64,000 bases of DNA from Dermanyssus gallinae (GCA_003439945.1 QVRM01006801.1:340001-404000), one strand, 5' to 3'. Counted from the stretch's first letter, positions 35,005 to 49,506 are shown. The notes: a model not told the origin generated them from the letters alone. Program-made: numbers and translations.

Positions 35005-37037
35005 ACAGCCAAGAGGCTTGACATTATCTTTCGGATTATGTACTCTTGTCGTCTCTTCGATTATACCATTTACCTTCCACTTTCTTCTAGCTTCTGGCTA
35101 ACGAGTGTCATGTGCAATAACTATCGTTAGCCACAATGGACACTAACTACCACACATTGCCACTTCGATAGACTACCACCACTAAGCTTTTGTCTAGAGT
35201 TAAGGTGCGTAACTTCCACACCTTTTGGATCGCTCTGTATGTCTGCTTAGCCGCTTGCTAATGTCTATGTAACACCGACTCCTATGAAGGGCAAAGGGCC
35301 TGCAATGTCCATGAAAAACGTGGACAAGAATACTACTCTACCCGATCCAGGTCTATTTGTCGCCCGTCTGCTAGCTCTCTTTCTCTAATTCTCTCCCTCC
35401 GTCCGCCTCTCAGTATGTTTCTGTCAGGGCCAATCAATGACAATGCCAAATGATGATTCTTAGGGCTTGAAACAGGGGATTAGCTGTGTGTAGGGGCCGA
35501 TTTGCGAGGGTAGGGCGCGACGAAGAAGGGTAATGTCGTGTCGTCTCATCAACTCCGCCTTTTCGGGGGTGTGGCAACCTCTTTCAGCGTCGTCGTCGTC
35601 GTCGCCATCGTCAACAACCCACGTACCGCCCCATCAGCCGTTAGCTAGCAGATATTCAGTGTCCGTAGTAGCACCGCTAGTAGTATTAACATCAGTAGTA
35701 GCACATGTCTGTCAGCTGAACTTTTCAGCTGAACGACGAAAGAAACGTCGGCGCATGGGTGAGGTGCTGAGGTGGTGAGCTGATGGTGAAGTTGTGAGCT
35801 GCTGCCGCTGCTGCTGCTGATGTTGGCGCAGGCAGGCCTAGAGGTAATTAAATCTCGGCGAGACAGACGTCCAAGACGTCCGTCCGCCTCTAACAGTCTC
35901 CTCAAGCTTCCCCTCTTCTTCTGCCGTCCTGATGATGCCCAAATAGCCAGCCGAAAGTGACTGAACCATGATCAGTCGTCTGTCAATATCGCTCCTCGTG
36001 GAACAAGCGAGACTGGAGCAAGCAAATTTGTTGGTCTGTCTGAACACTCACAGACAGGCCATTAGGCAGTGGCACCTCAGCCAACCGCTAGCAGCGAGCG
36101 AGAGAGCTTCCATGAGGTAGCTGACACCGACCGCTCCACAAGTCAGGAAAGAGCCACACCTCAACTTTCGATGGTGGCCGCTATTTTGGCTGTACAATTA
36201 GTCAATTAGGATCGAACGAGAGCGAATTTTCGACTGCACTTGTATCCACTTCGATGCCGCCAACTCAACAGGTAAACTAGACCTCTGATCCATGATCTGT
36301 CGACGATAACGAAGCGATACCCTCCTCATCAAAGCCTATATATATATATATATATATATACAAGGTGGATCAAAACTTTGTAGCATCGCCTGTCCACAGT
36401 CTCAAAAAGCTTATGCCGACTGCAGGGCTGGACTGCAGTACATGGCTTCCAACTAAATAATAATAATGGATTGTTGTATTCCAGAGCAATAGCAAAATAG
36501 AAGTAGAAATGCATTACAAGGATAGCATGCAAAACAGTGTTTTTCCAATAAACGGCATTTAAATAATTTATCTTAACAACTCATATGAGCAAAAATCAAA
36601 GCAAAAACAGAATAATGGAAATTGTCCGGCCAAACGTTTTTGGCTCTAGTTTGACCATTTTTCGACTGCCTCCAACAATAGAAACAATTACGACGACCGT
36701 AGGGTGTCTGAGAATAGCTGCTATTAGCAGTCGATTGCATACTGGATTTACCTTGCCATCAGCCGGTCGTGATTTTTTGCACCGATGGTTGGGCCAGCCA
36801 TTTTTGACGCGTCGGGGGGAAATCACCAATTTGTGCCCCGTAAGTAAGATGTGGTTGTCGAACTGTTTCATTCTTCCGAGGGGGGAAGAATGGCGTGTAC
36901 TTATCGAAACAAGCGATATGATCTGAAGACACGCTCTTCTAAAGCTAACTAAGCCCGACAATTAGCTAGGCTTTATAGTTTCAATTCTACTTTCTTTCAA
37001 TAGTTCTCATACTGGAAGCTCACTTCCTCCCTCCTCC

Positions 37038-37071
<34 letters not shown>

Positions 37072-38892
37072 ATACACACCCATGCATACATATATTTATA
37101 GCCTCCTTCCTTTGGCCGCGTGCTCCGTGTTCTCTAACCGAGCTTTTTTTTGCAGCGTCATCTGACCAAGGTAGATGGATCGACAGATCGTCAGATCGTT
37201 GGATGGCTAGCTAGACAAATCAATGTTCTCGCTCTTCTCTCTGATGAAACCCGCTAACTGTTGAACTGATATGAATGCCACCGCGCTATCGCTATTGGTG
37301 GCATGACATCGTTCGGGGGCGATCCGACCGAGCGGGGTCGGCGTCGAGGCTCAGGGCCTTGCCTAATCATACGCGCGGTTGTACGTTGATACATTGTTGA
37401 AAAGTCGCTCAATCGACCAATCCGATGCGATCCAGTTAGCAACATCTCTCTCTCCCCCACTCTCTCTCGCGGACACCCATCCTCTGGCGCTGCAAAATCA
37501 GCACTCACCCTACAGGGCCCGACGCCCAGGGGTAAGGGCAGAAGAGGGTAACTACAGGCGGCGACTCAACGAAACGCAGTCTCGTTCGTGCCTGGTGTCG
37601 CGACCGACTGATTCTAAATTTGAATCCTATATCCATCGTCGTTCGGATTATATACAAGGCGGGGGAGATTGGGTGGGTGAGCATCGACGAGAGAGATCAC
37701 ATATTCAACGCTCACGTTTCAACAATTTCGACCTGCGACACGAACTAGAACGGACAGGCGGACGGACGGACGGTAGAGAATAGTTTCGGAAGCTCGCCTC
37801 CTTTTCCTCGTGGCTTCGTGCGCATGAGTATGTCCATCTTTCTCTCATTTCCCTTCTTCCCTCTCTTTCTCGCTCTATCTCATCTCATCTCTCTTTGCAC
37901 TCTATGAATAGATCCCCTCTCCCTCTCTCCTTCTCTGTGCAAGTAAGTGTATCTATCTGTCCCCTTTCTAGCTTACTTTCAACAAGAGTCGCCGTCACTC
38001 CACTCTGAATGGAGAAGAGTCCAACGAGACAAAACGCACGCCGCATCCCTGTGGCCCCTTGTCCTAACCTTGATCACCGCCTTTTGCCCGTAAAATTGCT
38101 AACATGTCGTAAAAGCACGACGACATTGCACGGCACAAGCGTAACTCAGCGAACGAAGCCCCTCAACTGTGAATGCCCATGTTGTCCATGTGCGCTGCGA
38201 GGCAAAGGCTTCGAGTAATTTGAGCAGCACGATAACTTCATGCTTGTAACAATTATAATTGTCGTCGTTGTCGCTGTGACCATTTTCATAATTTTCATCA
38301 TAACAGTGTCTAGATCGTGTAATAATAATAATAATAATAATAATCATTATTATTACTAAAAAAGAACAAAAACAAATAGTAGAATTAATTCGCAGATATT
38401 AATTTCTTTCATCTCTTTTTCTACCTCCCCTTCTCTATTTAAAATAATTTAGTTTTCATGTAACCTCTATAACTAGGACATTCATAAAGTTATGTCTATC
38501 ATATACGTTAGAAGTTTTTCAAGTGCCATCCAGTGAAACTATGCATAGTTTGTGGGAATATAGGTTATGCACTGACCCCAAAAGCGTACCTTCCCGAAAA
38601 CAGAATTGCTACGTTCACTATGTGCATCGAAGGCAACAGAGTCGACAGCTTCAACTGCCGGCTGCCGTAATACGGCTGAGTACATAATACTGTAACAATT
38701 ATCATAATTATCGAGGCTTTCGCCTATATATAAGTAATTTATTTTCTGTATAATGCGTGATGTACAACTTTCACAGATCACAAAGAATTAGTTAGCCAAT
38801 GTGTGCCTAGCCGGTGTATCTGATGACTATCACGTGTTCATTTCGTTTAGGCCAGGCCAAAACCACTTCAAGAGTGTCCCAAACAGGGGGCT
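35005..38892. other. Non-coding stretch, no supported gene
   Basis: Contains TA runs at 36,338-36,360 and 37,039-37,062, a TAA run at 38,320-38,343, CT-rich tracts at 37,830-37,930, and a segment (36,585-36,961) open on both strands whose protein I do not recognise. The sequence just right of the 36,360 TA run starts CAAGGTGGATCAAAAC, which faintly resembles Tc1/mariner ends, but no matching partner was found. Confidence 0.4.
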
Positions 38893-39276
38893 GTTGATAC
38901 TCAGAATATACTAAATCGTAAAGAAACGATTGAGTAATTATTACTATTCGGCTTGCTTAGCCATCCATAATAATGGTTAGCGCGCGTTGTGTTGCGCTGA
39001 TGGTCAATGATCATCCGTCGATTGAGTCGGCGTAGAGTAGACAGATAGTCCACGTAGCCTCACATACATGAATATATATATATATATAGATATATGTACC
39101 TATATTGTTGATACCCAGAAGATACTAAATCATATAGAAACGATTAAGTAATTATTATTACTCGGCTTGCTTAGCCATCCATAATGATGGTTAGCGCGTG
39201 TTCTGTTGCGCTGATGGGCAGTGATTATCCGTCGGTTGCGTTGGTGCAGAGTAGATAGGTTGTCCACATAGCATCT

Positions 39277-39279
<3 letters not shown>
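38893..39279. repeat. Two-copy tandem repeat, each copy ending in a TA run
   Basis: Copy 1 (38,893 to about 39,090) and copy 2 (39,107 to about 39,279) both begin GTTGATAC and share, for example, GGCTTGCTTAGCCATCCATA and ATGGTTAGCGCG. Identity by eye is roughly 80-85%. Copy 1 ends in a short TA run and copy 2 in the long TA block that follows. Confidence 0.85.
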
Positions 39280-39361
<82 letters not shown>

Positions 39362-39448
39362 TATATATATATATATCTATCTCTCTCTATCTATCTCTAT
39401 CTATATATCTCTCTATCTCTATCTATATATATATATCTATATATATAT
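39279..39448. repeat. Compound TA / TCTA microsatellite, about 170 bp
   Basis: TA runs interrupted by CATA and by ATCTATCTCTCT blocks; the longest microsatellite of this class in the window. Confidence 0.95.
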
Positions 39449-42400
39449 ATGAAAAGTGTTCGTCGGGCCGTCGTGCTCGTCCAGAAGGTAAAGCGAGAAG
39501 CCGGGGCAGGCAGGAGGGCGTGATCGATCCTGTGATCATCGATCTCGATCGTGTTCATTCACGTGACTGATTGGAATTGCTTTTGATCGGATGGCAGCGG
39601 CGGCGGCAGCGGCGTCGACTGAACTCGCCATGCTTCTCAGACAGAAGCCCAGCCGCCACACATTGTCGACAATGAAGACCGGGCGAAGATCACGTCACTG
39701 ATTTTGCTGTTGTCTACGCGTAACGCTTTAGCAAGCGTCGACAACAGGAAAAACAACAATGGCCACGGCAACAACAACAAAAACAACAACAACAGCAACA
39801 ACAACAACAACAACAACAAAAACAACAACAACAACAACAACAACAGCAACAACAACCAAAATGCTTATTTCGATCGCTGTTGCGTTAGGTAGTTGCTGTT
39901 GCGCTGCTCTCGCTGTTTAGTTATTTCATATATCCAGAAGAAAAAAACCTGATCTATACACGATACATCGAGAATGGGAAACAGATACAGGTAGATAATA
40001 GATATTTAGACAGAGTACGGCAGACAGGCAGGGGATTTAAGGTGAGGAAAGACCAAGGGAAGAAGAGAGCAAATCAACAGGAGACAGACCAGAACTGCGC
40101 ATTGACGGCGGCGCCACTATGGCGTTGAACGTGATTTAACGTCCATTGCTTACCCTCGTATGGCCAACATGGTTAAAAATAACAGATCGAGGCATCACCG
40201 CCAATAATAACCAGCAAAAACAACAACACCAACAATAGTAGCAACAACAACAGCAGCGAGGGTGAAGAAAATCGAGGAAGTTCGTTTCTCATAGCATTGA
40301 GCAGCAGAACGGCATCGCCCCCACAGACACATGATTGATACACGATAGTATGTAGCTACTACATAGAGCAATAACAGTATCAAAAACAATAAGCCAACAA
40401 TCACCATAGCTAATCATCGCCCAACGAGAAAACATAACCAATTTGATCATATTGCTCTTCGTCTCGTAACTAGCTACATGCGAGCGCCATCTTCGTCGTC
40501 CGGCACGACGCCGTGACATACGAAATCCGTACGAGAGCATTTTCCCAGCAAGCAGCGACGTTTTTGCACGAAGACCAACGAAATAATGGATCGATTTAAT
40601 TACAATGAATTGAGTGAGTGACTGAGTGAGTCAAAGTCGACTCGGGATTAACTACTACTACTGCGCTAACTAATCATCGTCATCGCATCGTTCTTACGTT
40701 TTACTAGGTCTCGTACCGTATTCGTCTTATAATTTTATGACTACGAAATGGACAGGATTTACTTACTACACCTAACACCACCACCACCACCACCACCACA
40801 ACAACAACAACAACAGTAGCAGCATTCGCCACAACAACAAAAAAACGTACAGTATCACTACAAACAACAACAACATCAATAAGCATGCTCATAGCAGAAG
40901 AGTAACAATGGTGGCAAACAATATACCACAAACAGCGTATTCACAATAACGAATGCAGCAGCATCAATAATAACAATAATAACGAGAACAATAAACAACA
41001 ACAACAACAGACTAATAGCAGCAGCAGCAAAAACAACAACGACGACGAAGACAAACAATAAATTGCATGCAAGAACACGCTAGCTAACTTAAATGAAAGT
41101 AACATCATGAAAGGCGACTGAGGGGGACATGGGATACGAACGGAGAACTTGCATAAAAAGAAAAGCAGTGAAAACAGACCATATATCGAGGCAGTATAAC
41201 ATGTCGCACCTTTGGCGAGACGAGCCAAAAGCATATTCTTCTACGGACACGATTAACGGCCGCCACCGCCGCTGCCACAACATCAACAACAACAACGGCA
41301 CAGCAACAGCAAACAGTTAATTGCAACAACATACGCTAATGAGACGAAAACAACAACAACAACAACAACAACAACATTAATAGTGGAAATAAAACGACAA
41401 CCATAACGAAATGAATGGCGTAAGTACCAACAACATCAACAAGAAAAACAACGACAATGACAACGACAACAACAACAAAAACAACGACAACACTAACAAC
41501 CATAGCGACAGCAACAACAATAACCATAACGACGGCAACAACAACAACAACAACAACAACAACCGTAACGACAACATTATTATCAACGTTATCAACAATA
41601 ACAAACTACGCATCAGCCGACGAGCGAAACTCAACAACGGAGTCAACACCGACCAATGAGCAAAAAGAGGGAACACAAGCAGATAGAAAAAGAGAAGCGG
41701 TTGGAGGCGGTGAAGCGCGGAGACCGGGAGAGAGAGAGAGAGGGGGGGGAGAGAGCGAGGGGATCAGAGCATCACATTTACGAAGTTGGCCCCGTCAACA
41801 ACCAACGTCGTTCTCTGCCTTGTGAAACGTGTGACGATACAAACGAACACGACCACGATACAGGCTGAACGTTTGTCGGTGAATGAAAACAAATGTCACG
41901 TAAAATCGTGAAGCCAATCGACAAGTACGCGCGTACTTCAATCAATTGATTCGACCAGCGACGACTCCGATCGACGGCGTCACCTTTTAATCCACCCAGC
42001 ACATCCAACGTTGTCGAGCTTCGATTTGCTTCCGTTTCGTCGGATTTTGGCTGTCTCGCTTTTCTTTCTGTCTCGCTGTCTCTCTCTCTCTCTCGCGCGC
42101 GCTTTCACCCCTTCTCTGCCTCTCTCTCTGTCTCGCGTTCGTATCCTCTACGTATTCGTTGTCTGCTCATCTAAATTTGTTTTTCGTTCTGGTGTTGTCT
42201 TTGGCCTTGTTGGTCTACTGATGAGTCAGGCTACGTTCGCGTGCTAACGGCGAAGGTTTATCAAAGCAACAACAACAACACCGATAACGACAACAACAAC
42301 AACAGCAACAACAACAACACCAACAACAACACCGACAACAACAACAGCAACAAAACAACAACAACAACAACAACAGTGATAATGGTCGTCGAAACACACA

Positions 42401-44460
42401 GTCGTTGCGCCAACATGTTATGTTTGAGTCGCGGTGACGACCTCACAAGTTCTTTTTCTTAAACCAAACTACCTTGTCCAGCGGACAACCATTACCAAAA
42501 GAAAGAACCAACACAGTCGGATCAGATCAGGGAGAGAGGGAGACGATGATAATGACGATGACGATAATGATGATGACGACGACGACGACGCTGCCGAAGT
42601 TCACCATCACACGGACGCGCGTTCGCGCGTCGGTAGGCACTTCGTGACATTGGCAGTAAAAAACAATTTTCAGATAATTCGTTTTCCTCACTCGTATACT
42701 CGCGTCCGGTCTTCGGGGACATTCGACGGGCGCCGAGTATCGTGGTCCAATAACGTCGACTCTTCTCTGTAGATATAGAGACATGCATAAACGCATACAG
42801 ACAGACATACACACACACACAATCTGCAGAAAGGGTAACCCAGCGACCCGTTTTGAATGCGGAGAAAAATACGGACCGACGTGCGCTGAAAGGACAGACG
42901 CGTCCGCCCGGGCGAGCGCACGGCCTCTTCGCAAAGTCGCGCAATGCCGTTGATGTCTCTTAATGAACGTATGTATGTAGATAAATCGCCAATGTGTCTG
43001 GCTGTATCTACCGCATCGCGTGTATGTATTGATGTATATGTTGCTATGTATTCGCAGACCAAGCAAAGTGCAGCCTCAAACCTAACCGGTAATTAAGCAG
43101 CCATCTCCAAAAGCGGACAATCCGTAGGTCCTCGTCAAAGTCGATAATATTTCTGCCCAACAAATGATTGCCCAAATACAAATACTGTCCCTTCGTTAGA
43201 AGTGCTACCAGTAATACCTTCTATTTGCTACTGCTGCTACACTATTTGCTGCTGTTGCTGCTGCTGCTGCGACAATGTTTAGATCTGCAAAGATAAACCT
43301 TTGATGGGTATGTGTGATAACACCCGGTATAGGTTCGATAGTGGTAGTGGTGCTCATATATGCTTCAATAGTAGTAGTAGTAGTAAACATAATCGAAGGT
43401 TGTCAAGCCACAACAATTCGCAACCAGCCGATGCCAAAAAGATTTTCGCATGATTTTCTGTCGGATAGATACAGATTTTTCGTCGTGCAGCACCATCAAC
43501 GTCTACGAGTGTATTGTGTGTGTGTCTGTGTCCGTCTTGAAGTGTTTTTGTTCCGTTGAGTCTATATTCAGCTTTATCTGTGCCACGATAAAAGCTTTAT
43601 TATCACACTCAACGGCGGCTGGCCTGATAGCTATGAGCGTTTCAGATCGTCGTCATCATTGTCACTGTCATCATTAAGGCTGTTGCCATAATTCGTGATG
43701 TTGTCGGTAGTCGTAGTAATGGTAATTAAACCAGCAGCGCTGCGCTTGCAGTGAGAAGTGCTCTTACCGCTATTTAGTAAATTCGCTATTAATTAATATA
43801 TGATATATAGTAGATTAAACCCTTAGCCGTGAGCAGGGTGTGAGAGCCACCCTACACCACTCGAATAAATGTTCGGGCCGGTAACCGCTAAGCGAAGAAG
43901 TAAACGAAGCTCATATTTATTGATATGAATAATAGGAAATATCATTTATAATATAATATAATAATAGCTCCTAGTATTTTAATGGGAAACGCGCGAGAAC
44001 AACAGAAACAGCAGCAACAACAGTGACAACAAGCGGAAAATCGCGTCTGTCTGGGTGACGGCTGGTAAGCAAGACTTCCGCTGGCTTGGGTTGGTTGGGG
44101 AGGTTTCCCCGGGTGTCCCAGCGATCTATTAATTATTCTTGGGTTCGATCATATAGCGAATTAGAAAAAAAACGTGACTCCACACTTGGGTGGCTGGCGC
44201 ACTTAGAATCTGTGCTAGGCCATTTCATGCTGTCACAAGGAATTGTTGTTCTCGTCGCCGTCGTTTTTGTTTTTGCTGTTGTTGTTCTTGTTGTTCAAAA
44301 AGGCCCACACGAACATGCAGCATTTCCGAACGAAGCCGGAGATCAGTTACACAAAAAGGCCATTGAAACTGAAGCCTAGAACAAATAGCTTGGAAAGTTC
44401 TACATGGGCAAAATCCGAACAGACATTGCTCTGTGGTTTCAGCCATTATCAAAATCATGT
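39449..44460. other. Intron-like or intergenic sequence rich in CAA repeats
   Basis: No gene supported. CAA/AAC blocks lie at 39,745-39,860, 40,210-40,250, 40,775-40,820, 40,995-41,040, 41,275-41,390, 41,430-41,580 and 42,265-42,380. GA and CT tracts lie at 41,725-41,755 and 42,075-42,140. A GAC/GAT run lies at 42,545-42,592. Open frames in these blocks are poly-Asn, poly-Leu or poly-Val by-products. Confidence 0.55.
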
Positions 44461-44468
44461 TGTTTTCA

Positions 44469-44690
<222 letters not shown>

Positions 44691-45032
44691 AGACGACGGC
44701 GATCTTTACCGAAATAACAGCAGCGGTTATAACAGAAATAACACCACCACCACCATTAACAACAACGGCAACATAATCGACAGCGATCGGCACGGGAACG
44801 CTGCGGGCAGTTCGTGCGTGAGCGAATCGGTGGCAGTCGCCTACATCGCGATGATTCGCCGGCCGTCGAAAACAACGCTGGCGTCCTCGTTCAAGGCGAC
44901 TGTGGCTGCGGCAGTTCAACGTGAAACAAATCGGATTCGCCGCCGTAGAGCTGGCTGGCTGGCTAACTAACTGGGTTGCCGGGCTTGCTCTCGAGCACAC
45001 TTTCATTTACAATACCTATGACAATCGCCGGC

Positions 45033-45522
<490 letters not shown>

Positions 45523-45922
45523 GAACGCGCTGACCAACGCGCTGATACCGCCACGTACGATCGACTGACCGCCAGGAACAATCGGGGAGAGATGATGTGG
45601 GGCTGAGCCAGGCAAAGCCAGAGAGTAAGACTACGGCGAAAACGGGTGGCGGAAAATCCATTCCACACGGTCGCGGCGCAATCTTTTGCCGAGAGCAGAC
45701 AGGCATCGGTTTGCGAGCCATGCGGCCAATGATTGGTCATCATTGACCAACCGACCGGTCAGCGCTTCTGTAGTCGATCAACGTTGTCTGTGCGGCGATT
45801 AGCGTAGATATCGAGGGAACGGGGGGATGGGGGGGTAGCCGCCGGCAGTAGCGGCGCCGGTCGGAGGTCAACTTGCAGCAAAATCTGCTACTGGTTGTTT
45901 ATCGACATCGTCGCATTGTTTG

Positions 45923-45961
<39 letters not shown>

Positions 45962-46990
45962 CGTAACTTATGTTCTTGTTGCTACTGCTGTTAATGTTGT
46001 TGGTTCTGGTTGTTGTTGTTGCTACTGTCGTTGTGTTGTTGTTGTTGCTGTTTTGCTGTAGTCGTCATCGCTAACAACAGCTGATAATCGCAATTAGACT
46101 TTACAGGTCATCAAATATACCAACACAAGAAAAAAATCACCCAAAGTAGTCCGTGCGTAGCTTGGTAAACGCATAGACATATATGCACACATATCCCATA
46201 CATACATCCAGCCTTGACAATTTACTGTTTGGGATTGTCGTAGCATACTAAAGCGGACGAAGCCTCCTAGTACGCAGCTGTAGACGCAAGTTGCGCTTGT
46301 TTTACTGTTGCTATTAAAGAAAGAAGTAGCAGTAGCAATAATAGTTGTAATGGTAATCATGCCAACTAAGCGTTTGAAACATTAATCACTGTATAGTAAT
46401 AATATTCAAAGTAATCATCATCATCATCATCACACCATTACCATCACTTCGTTTCGCATGTTTTGTTGACTCACTTTTATAGGGAAGAAGCTTACGTTAA
46501 TTAATATTATTAGTTTGCCGCAATCTGCTTACGGTTGTCTCTTTCGCTACCTATTAATGCGTGTCTTTTTTGTTTGCCTTTTTAACTGAGAGTGTTTGCT
46601 TATCGATGTGTCAAGTGTATATATATATATATATATCATTTCACCCCCTGTATTTTGCTTCTTCTGGGCGTCTTAATCTATTCTTGCTGGCACAACGGGT
46701 AGCTGCTGCGAGCTACTGCGCATGCGCAGGACGCTGGCGGTAACGATGCTCGCGGCGGCGGCGGCGGTAGCAGTAGAAGAATTGGCCGATGCCGTCCCGG
46801 TTGGGCTTAAATCGACCACGACGGATGATGATGTCGGTCGGTGATAGAGATATCGAAATAGACGAAATATTTATGGGGTCGTTGGGCCGTGTCGTCGTCA
46901 ATACCGTCATCGTCTTACTGTTGTTGTCGTGTTATTGTTGTTGTTGTTGACGACGGCGCCGACGATGTTTATTTAACAAAATGTCTGTCC

Positions 46991-47022
<32 letters not shown>

Positions 47023-47319
47023 CACTCACATGGGTATATGTGTGAGTGTGTTCCTGCAGTCGCGGGAACTACAATGTCGTTACGTCGCACTTTCAAACGA
47101 TCGATTCGGAGTCATGTGTGATTTGTTTCGAATTAGCCGCCACCGGGGTCGTCGGCCGCTGCTACGACGACGGCGGCGGAGGCTAGCCCGCTAAATAAGG
47201 TGATGATGACAAACCTCACAGGTCACACCGACACGAAGCGAGAATAGGGCAGGACGGGAACGACGGGCAAACGCAGCTACAGAGGCAGCAACAACGAGGA
47301 GATCGAAAGAACCGGGAGA
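45523..47319. other. Non-coding stretch
   Basis: No supported gene. TA runs at 46,619-46,637 and 46,991-47,016 (ending in CACACA), GTT runs at 45,921-46,060 and 46,918-46,950, and a CAT run at 46,418-46,432. Confidence 0.5.
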
Positions 47320-47830
47320 ATGGAGGAGCCTAGCCAAAGGCGGCCATCAGCTCCCAGAGCGACCATCCGAACGTAAGGACACTAGTGATCGCCATCAGAA
47401 GGAATATGGCGGAGACGGAGAGTGTGATAGAGGCGAGGCCCCCGGGGGGTGTTGTAGCTGAAAGGAAGAGAAGGAGAATAGTTACAAAGTCTACACGGCT
47501 AAGGAGAATAGTTACAAAGTCTACACGGCAGAACGGAAGCCGAAGACCTATGAGTGCGAGAAAAGGGAAAGACAAAATATCAATCGACCGATAGATAGAG
47601 CCTCGTCTTGACCAAGACCAAGAACGCGTTGTTTGTTGATAATTGTATCGTCAACTCTCCGAGAAAACAAAACAACCGAGGAAAACGGACGAAGAAAAAG
47701 ACCAAACAGCGGACGAAGAGCCAGAAACGAAGAAAGACCAGCCATCAACGTTGATGACGCTGATGAGGACAGTCTGAAGGATGTGGAGAGCCTACTGTAG
47801 GGGGCCCTGCATCAGGAGCTTTTAATTTTT
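47320..47830 (+). other. Coding-like region with shifting frames, possible broken gene
   Basis: An ATG at 47,320 reads MEEPSQRRPSAPRATIRT and then stops, with a donor-like GTAAGG at 47,373. A second ATG at 47,406 with A at -3 and G at +4 reads MAETESVIEARPPGG, a basic stretch with a duplicated RRIVTKSTR, and stops at 47,594. Further on, frames change: one reads KTDEEKDQTADEEPETKKD and another VDDADEDSLKDVESLL before a stop. Charged, non-repetitive protein in successive frames suggests a pseudogene or a retroelement gag remnant. No family was identified. Confidence 0.3.
47471..47530 (+). repeat. 30-bp tandem duplication
   Basis: AAGGAGAATAGTTACAAAGT plus ten more bases, present twice head to tail with a single difference (last base T or A). 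The unit is a multiple of three and encodes a repeated ten-residue block. Confidence 0.95.
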
Positions 47831-48636
47831 AATTTCATCTTGTGTCAACACGCCTGCTTCGCCCAGCTGGCTGATATTGCCTGTGTGTTCAATACAATAG
47901 ATGGATAGGTTTTTCCATAGATAGATATTTGTTCGAACGAACGAAGAGCAAAGTGCGTGCTGCGCGAACGGGTGTCTGTCTGTCCCTCTGGCCATGCGTG
48001 CGCGTCTGCTCATTAGATACGCTGTTTCTGTGCTCAGATGTTGTAATCGGAATCGTTAGAGTCGGTACAGATACAGACAGGAACAACAAACAATTATATC
48101 TTTAAGGTATAAATTCGGGAAGAGACATCGGCGGTGAGCAGGCGAGAGGGGGAGAGAAAGAGGAAATGGAGAGAAAGAAGGGCCTAACCAACTTATGATA
48201 TTATCATCACGTAGGAAAGAGTGAGACACCTCCTCACATAGTCCCGGCAGGTTCAGACAGCAAGGTCAACACACACTATTATTACCATCATAGTGGCTAC
48301 AACAAGCGTGTCGATTTACAAGCTCATCGCTTGTCATTAGAGCTACCTGTATACTCGAAGCTACACAAAAAGCGTGCGACTCACTCTTCGAGCCATGATA
48401 CACATCGAGTGAAAGATAGTTCGCGCAATGACAACAAACCCAAAAAGCAAGAAAATAATACGTGACGTCAATGATTTCTATATTAACCACTCTTTAAGCA
48501 TGCTTTGATGATCTGAAGGAACTTACGGTTATAGCCTACCTAACACCGGGCATGAAAGTAACACACGCAATGAAACACAATGAAACACTTGTGATTATTG
48601 TTATTTATACGTCTCTCTCCCTCCCTCTATACATAT

Positions 48637-48640
<4 letters not shown>
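47831..48640. other. Non-coding stretch
   Basis: Unique sequence without a supported gene. Confidence 0.5.

Positions 48641-48677
<37 letters not shown>
48641..48677. repeat. (TA)n microsatellite
   Basis: About 37 bp of TA, some 75 bp left of the LINE relic. Confidence 0.95.
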
Positions 48678-48681
<4 letters not shown>

Positions 48682-48750
48682 CGCAGTAATGTAATAATAA
48701 TATATAAATAAATACGACGTACACGTTGGCTACTTAAGCCTACAAATGCG

Positions 48751-48968
48751 GCGATTTGAAATTATCATTATTAATTTGAAATATGCTTTCGACATCGCAC
48801 CCTGTGATATTGACTCGAAGAAGCTGAGGCATACGGAAATTAAAACACGAATGTTCACTCTACTAAGCGCACTTCTGAGGGCTAACCAGTTTATTATCGA
48901 TTATGACACGTTTGATTGAGACGACGAAGGATAACAGCAAGGCGAGAATTTTAGCCCTTTTTTGTTAT
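48751..48968 (+). pseudogene. LINE reverse-transcriptase relic, left half
   Basis: The plus-strand frame reads IIIINLKYAFDIAPCDIDSK, the first metal-binding motif of a reverse transcriptase (usually D...AFD; here the first Asp is Asn). It goes on through LLSALLRANQFIID to two stops and then QQGENFSPFLL, the QG...SP block. The frame is cut by the LTR retrotransposon and resumes at 51,195. Motif order is that of a non-LTR retrotransposon. Stops and the lost Asp make it inactive. Confidence 0.7.
48965..48968. repeat. Target-site duplication of the LTR element (left)
   Basis: TTAT, repeated at 51,195-51,198 right after the second LTR. Four-base duplications are common for Ty3/gypsy-like elements. 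Confidence 0.8.
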
Positions 48969-49488
48969 TGTAGTATACACAGGTCACACCTATACACATC
49001 CACACAATTAGAATCACCACACATACAACAGTACACAACACCACACCAATTCTCCAGCCAGCTGTTCCCGCCAACAGAGAGATCCGCCTTCTCCAAAGGC
49101 AAACAATCGAATGGCGCACTGACCACCAGAGGGCGCGACCTCCACGCCCGGTGGAGAGCTGACCTCGCTGCCGCCGCTGCCTGCGCCGCTTCACGGCAGC
49201 GAGAGTGGCTACGAATAGACGCTCCACGAACAACACGCGTCAGCCTCGGCGACGTAGGTTACACTCCTATAGGGCACCCGTATAGCAAACGACGCGACAG
49301 ACGAGGCGGCTCGGAAATGGAGCGTACTAGTGGGAACTTGAATGTAATAGATAGTTATGTACAATGCCGCACCAAATAAAGCCGCTGACCTTGGTGGCCT
49401 GCCACTAAGGAACCAGTATCGATACCTACCGCATCTGTCTTATGGTTCACCTGCATTGACAAGTGCCGCCGCGACCGGCGGCACTACA
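48969..49488 (+). repeat. 5' LTR, 520 bp
   Basis: Starts TGTAGTATACAC and ends CGGCACTACA. A polyadenylation signal AATAAA lies at 49,375-49,380. Open frames on its reverse strand also occur in the 3' LTR and are treated as by-products. Confidence 0.95.
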
Positions 49489-49491
49489 GAG

Positions 49492-49506
49492 TGGTGGAGA
49501 TGCGGG
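49492..49506 (+). promoter_or_regulatory. Candidate primer-binding site
   Basis: TGGTGGAGATGCGGG starts 4 bases after the 5' LTR. The leading TGG would pair with the CCA end of a tRNA. The matching tRNA was not identified. Confidence 0.4.

Noticed and set aside
36585..36961. Overlapping open frames on both strands, and a Tc1-like CAAGGTGGATC next to a TA run at 36,361
   Set aside because: No transposase motif or matching opposite end could be found, so not called a transposon.
48901..49236. Minus-strand frame of 111 codons repeated at 50,484-50,942
   Set aside because: It is the reverse strand of the LTR, duplicated because the LTR is duplicated. No family motif; treated as a by-product.
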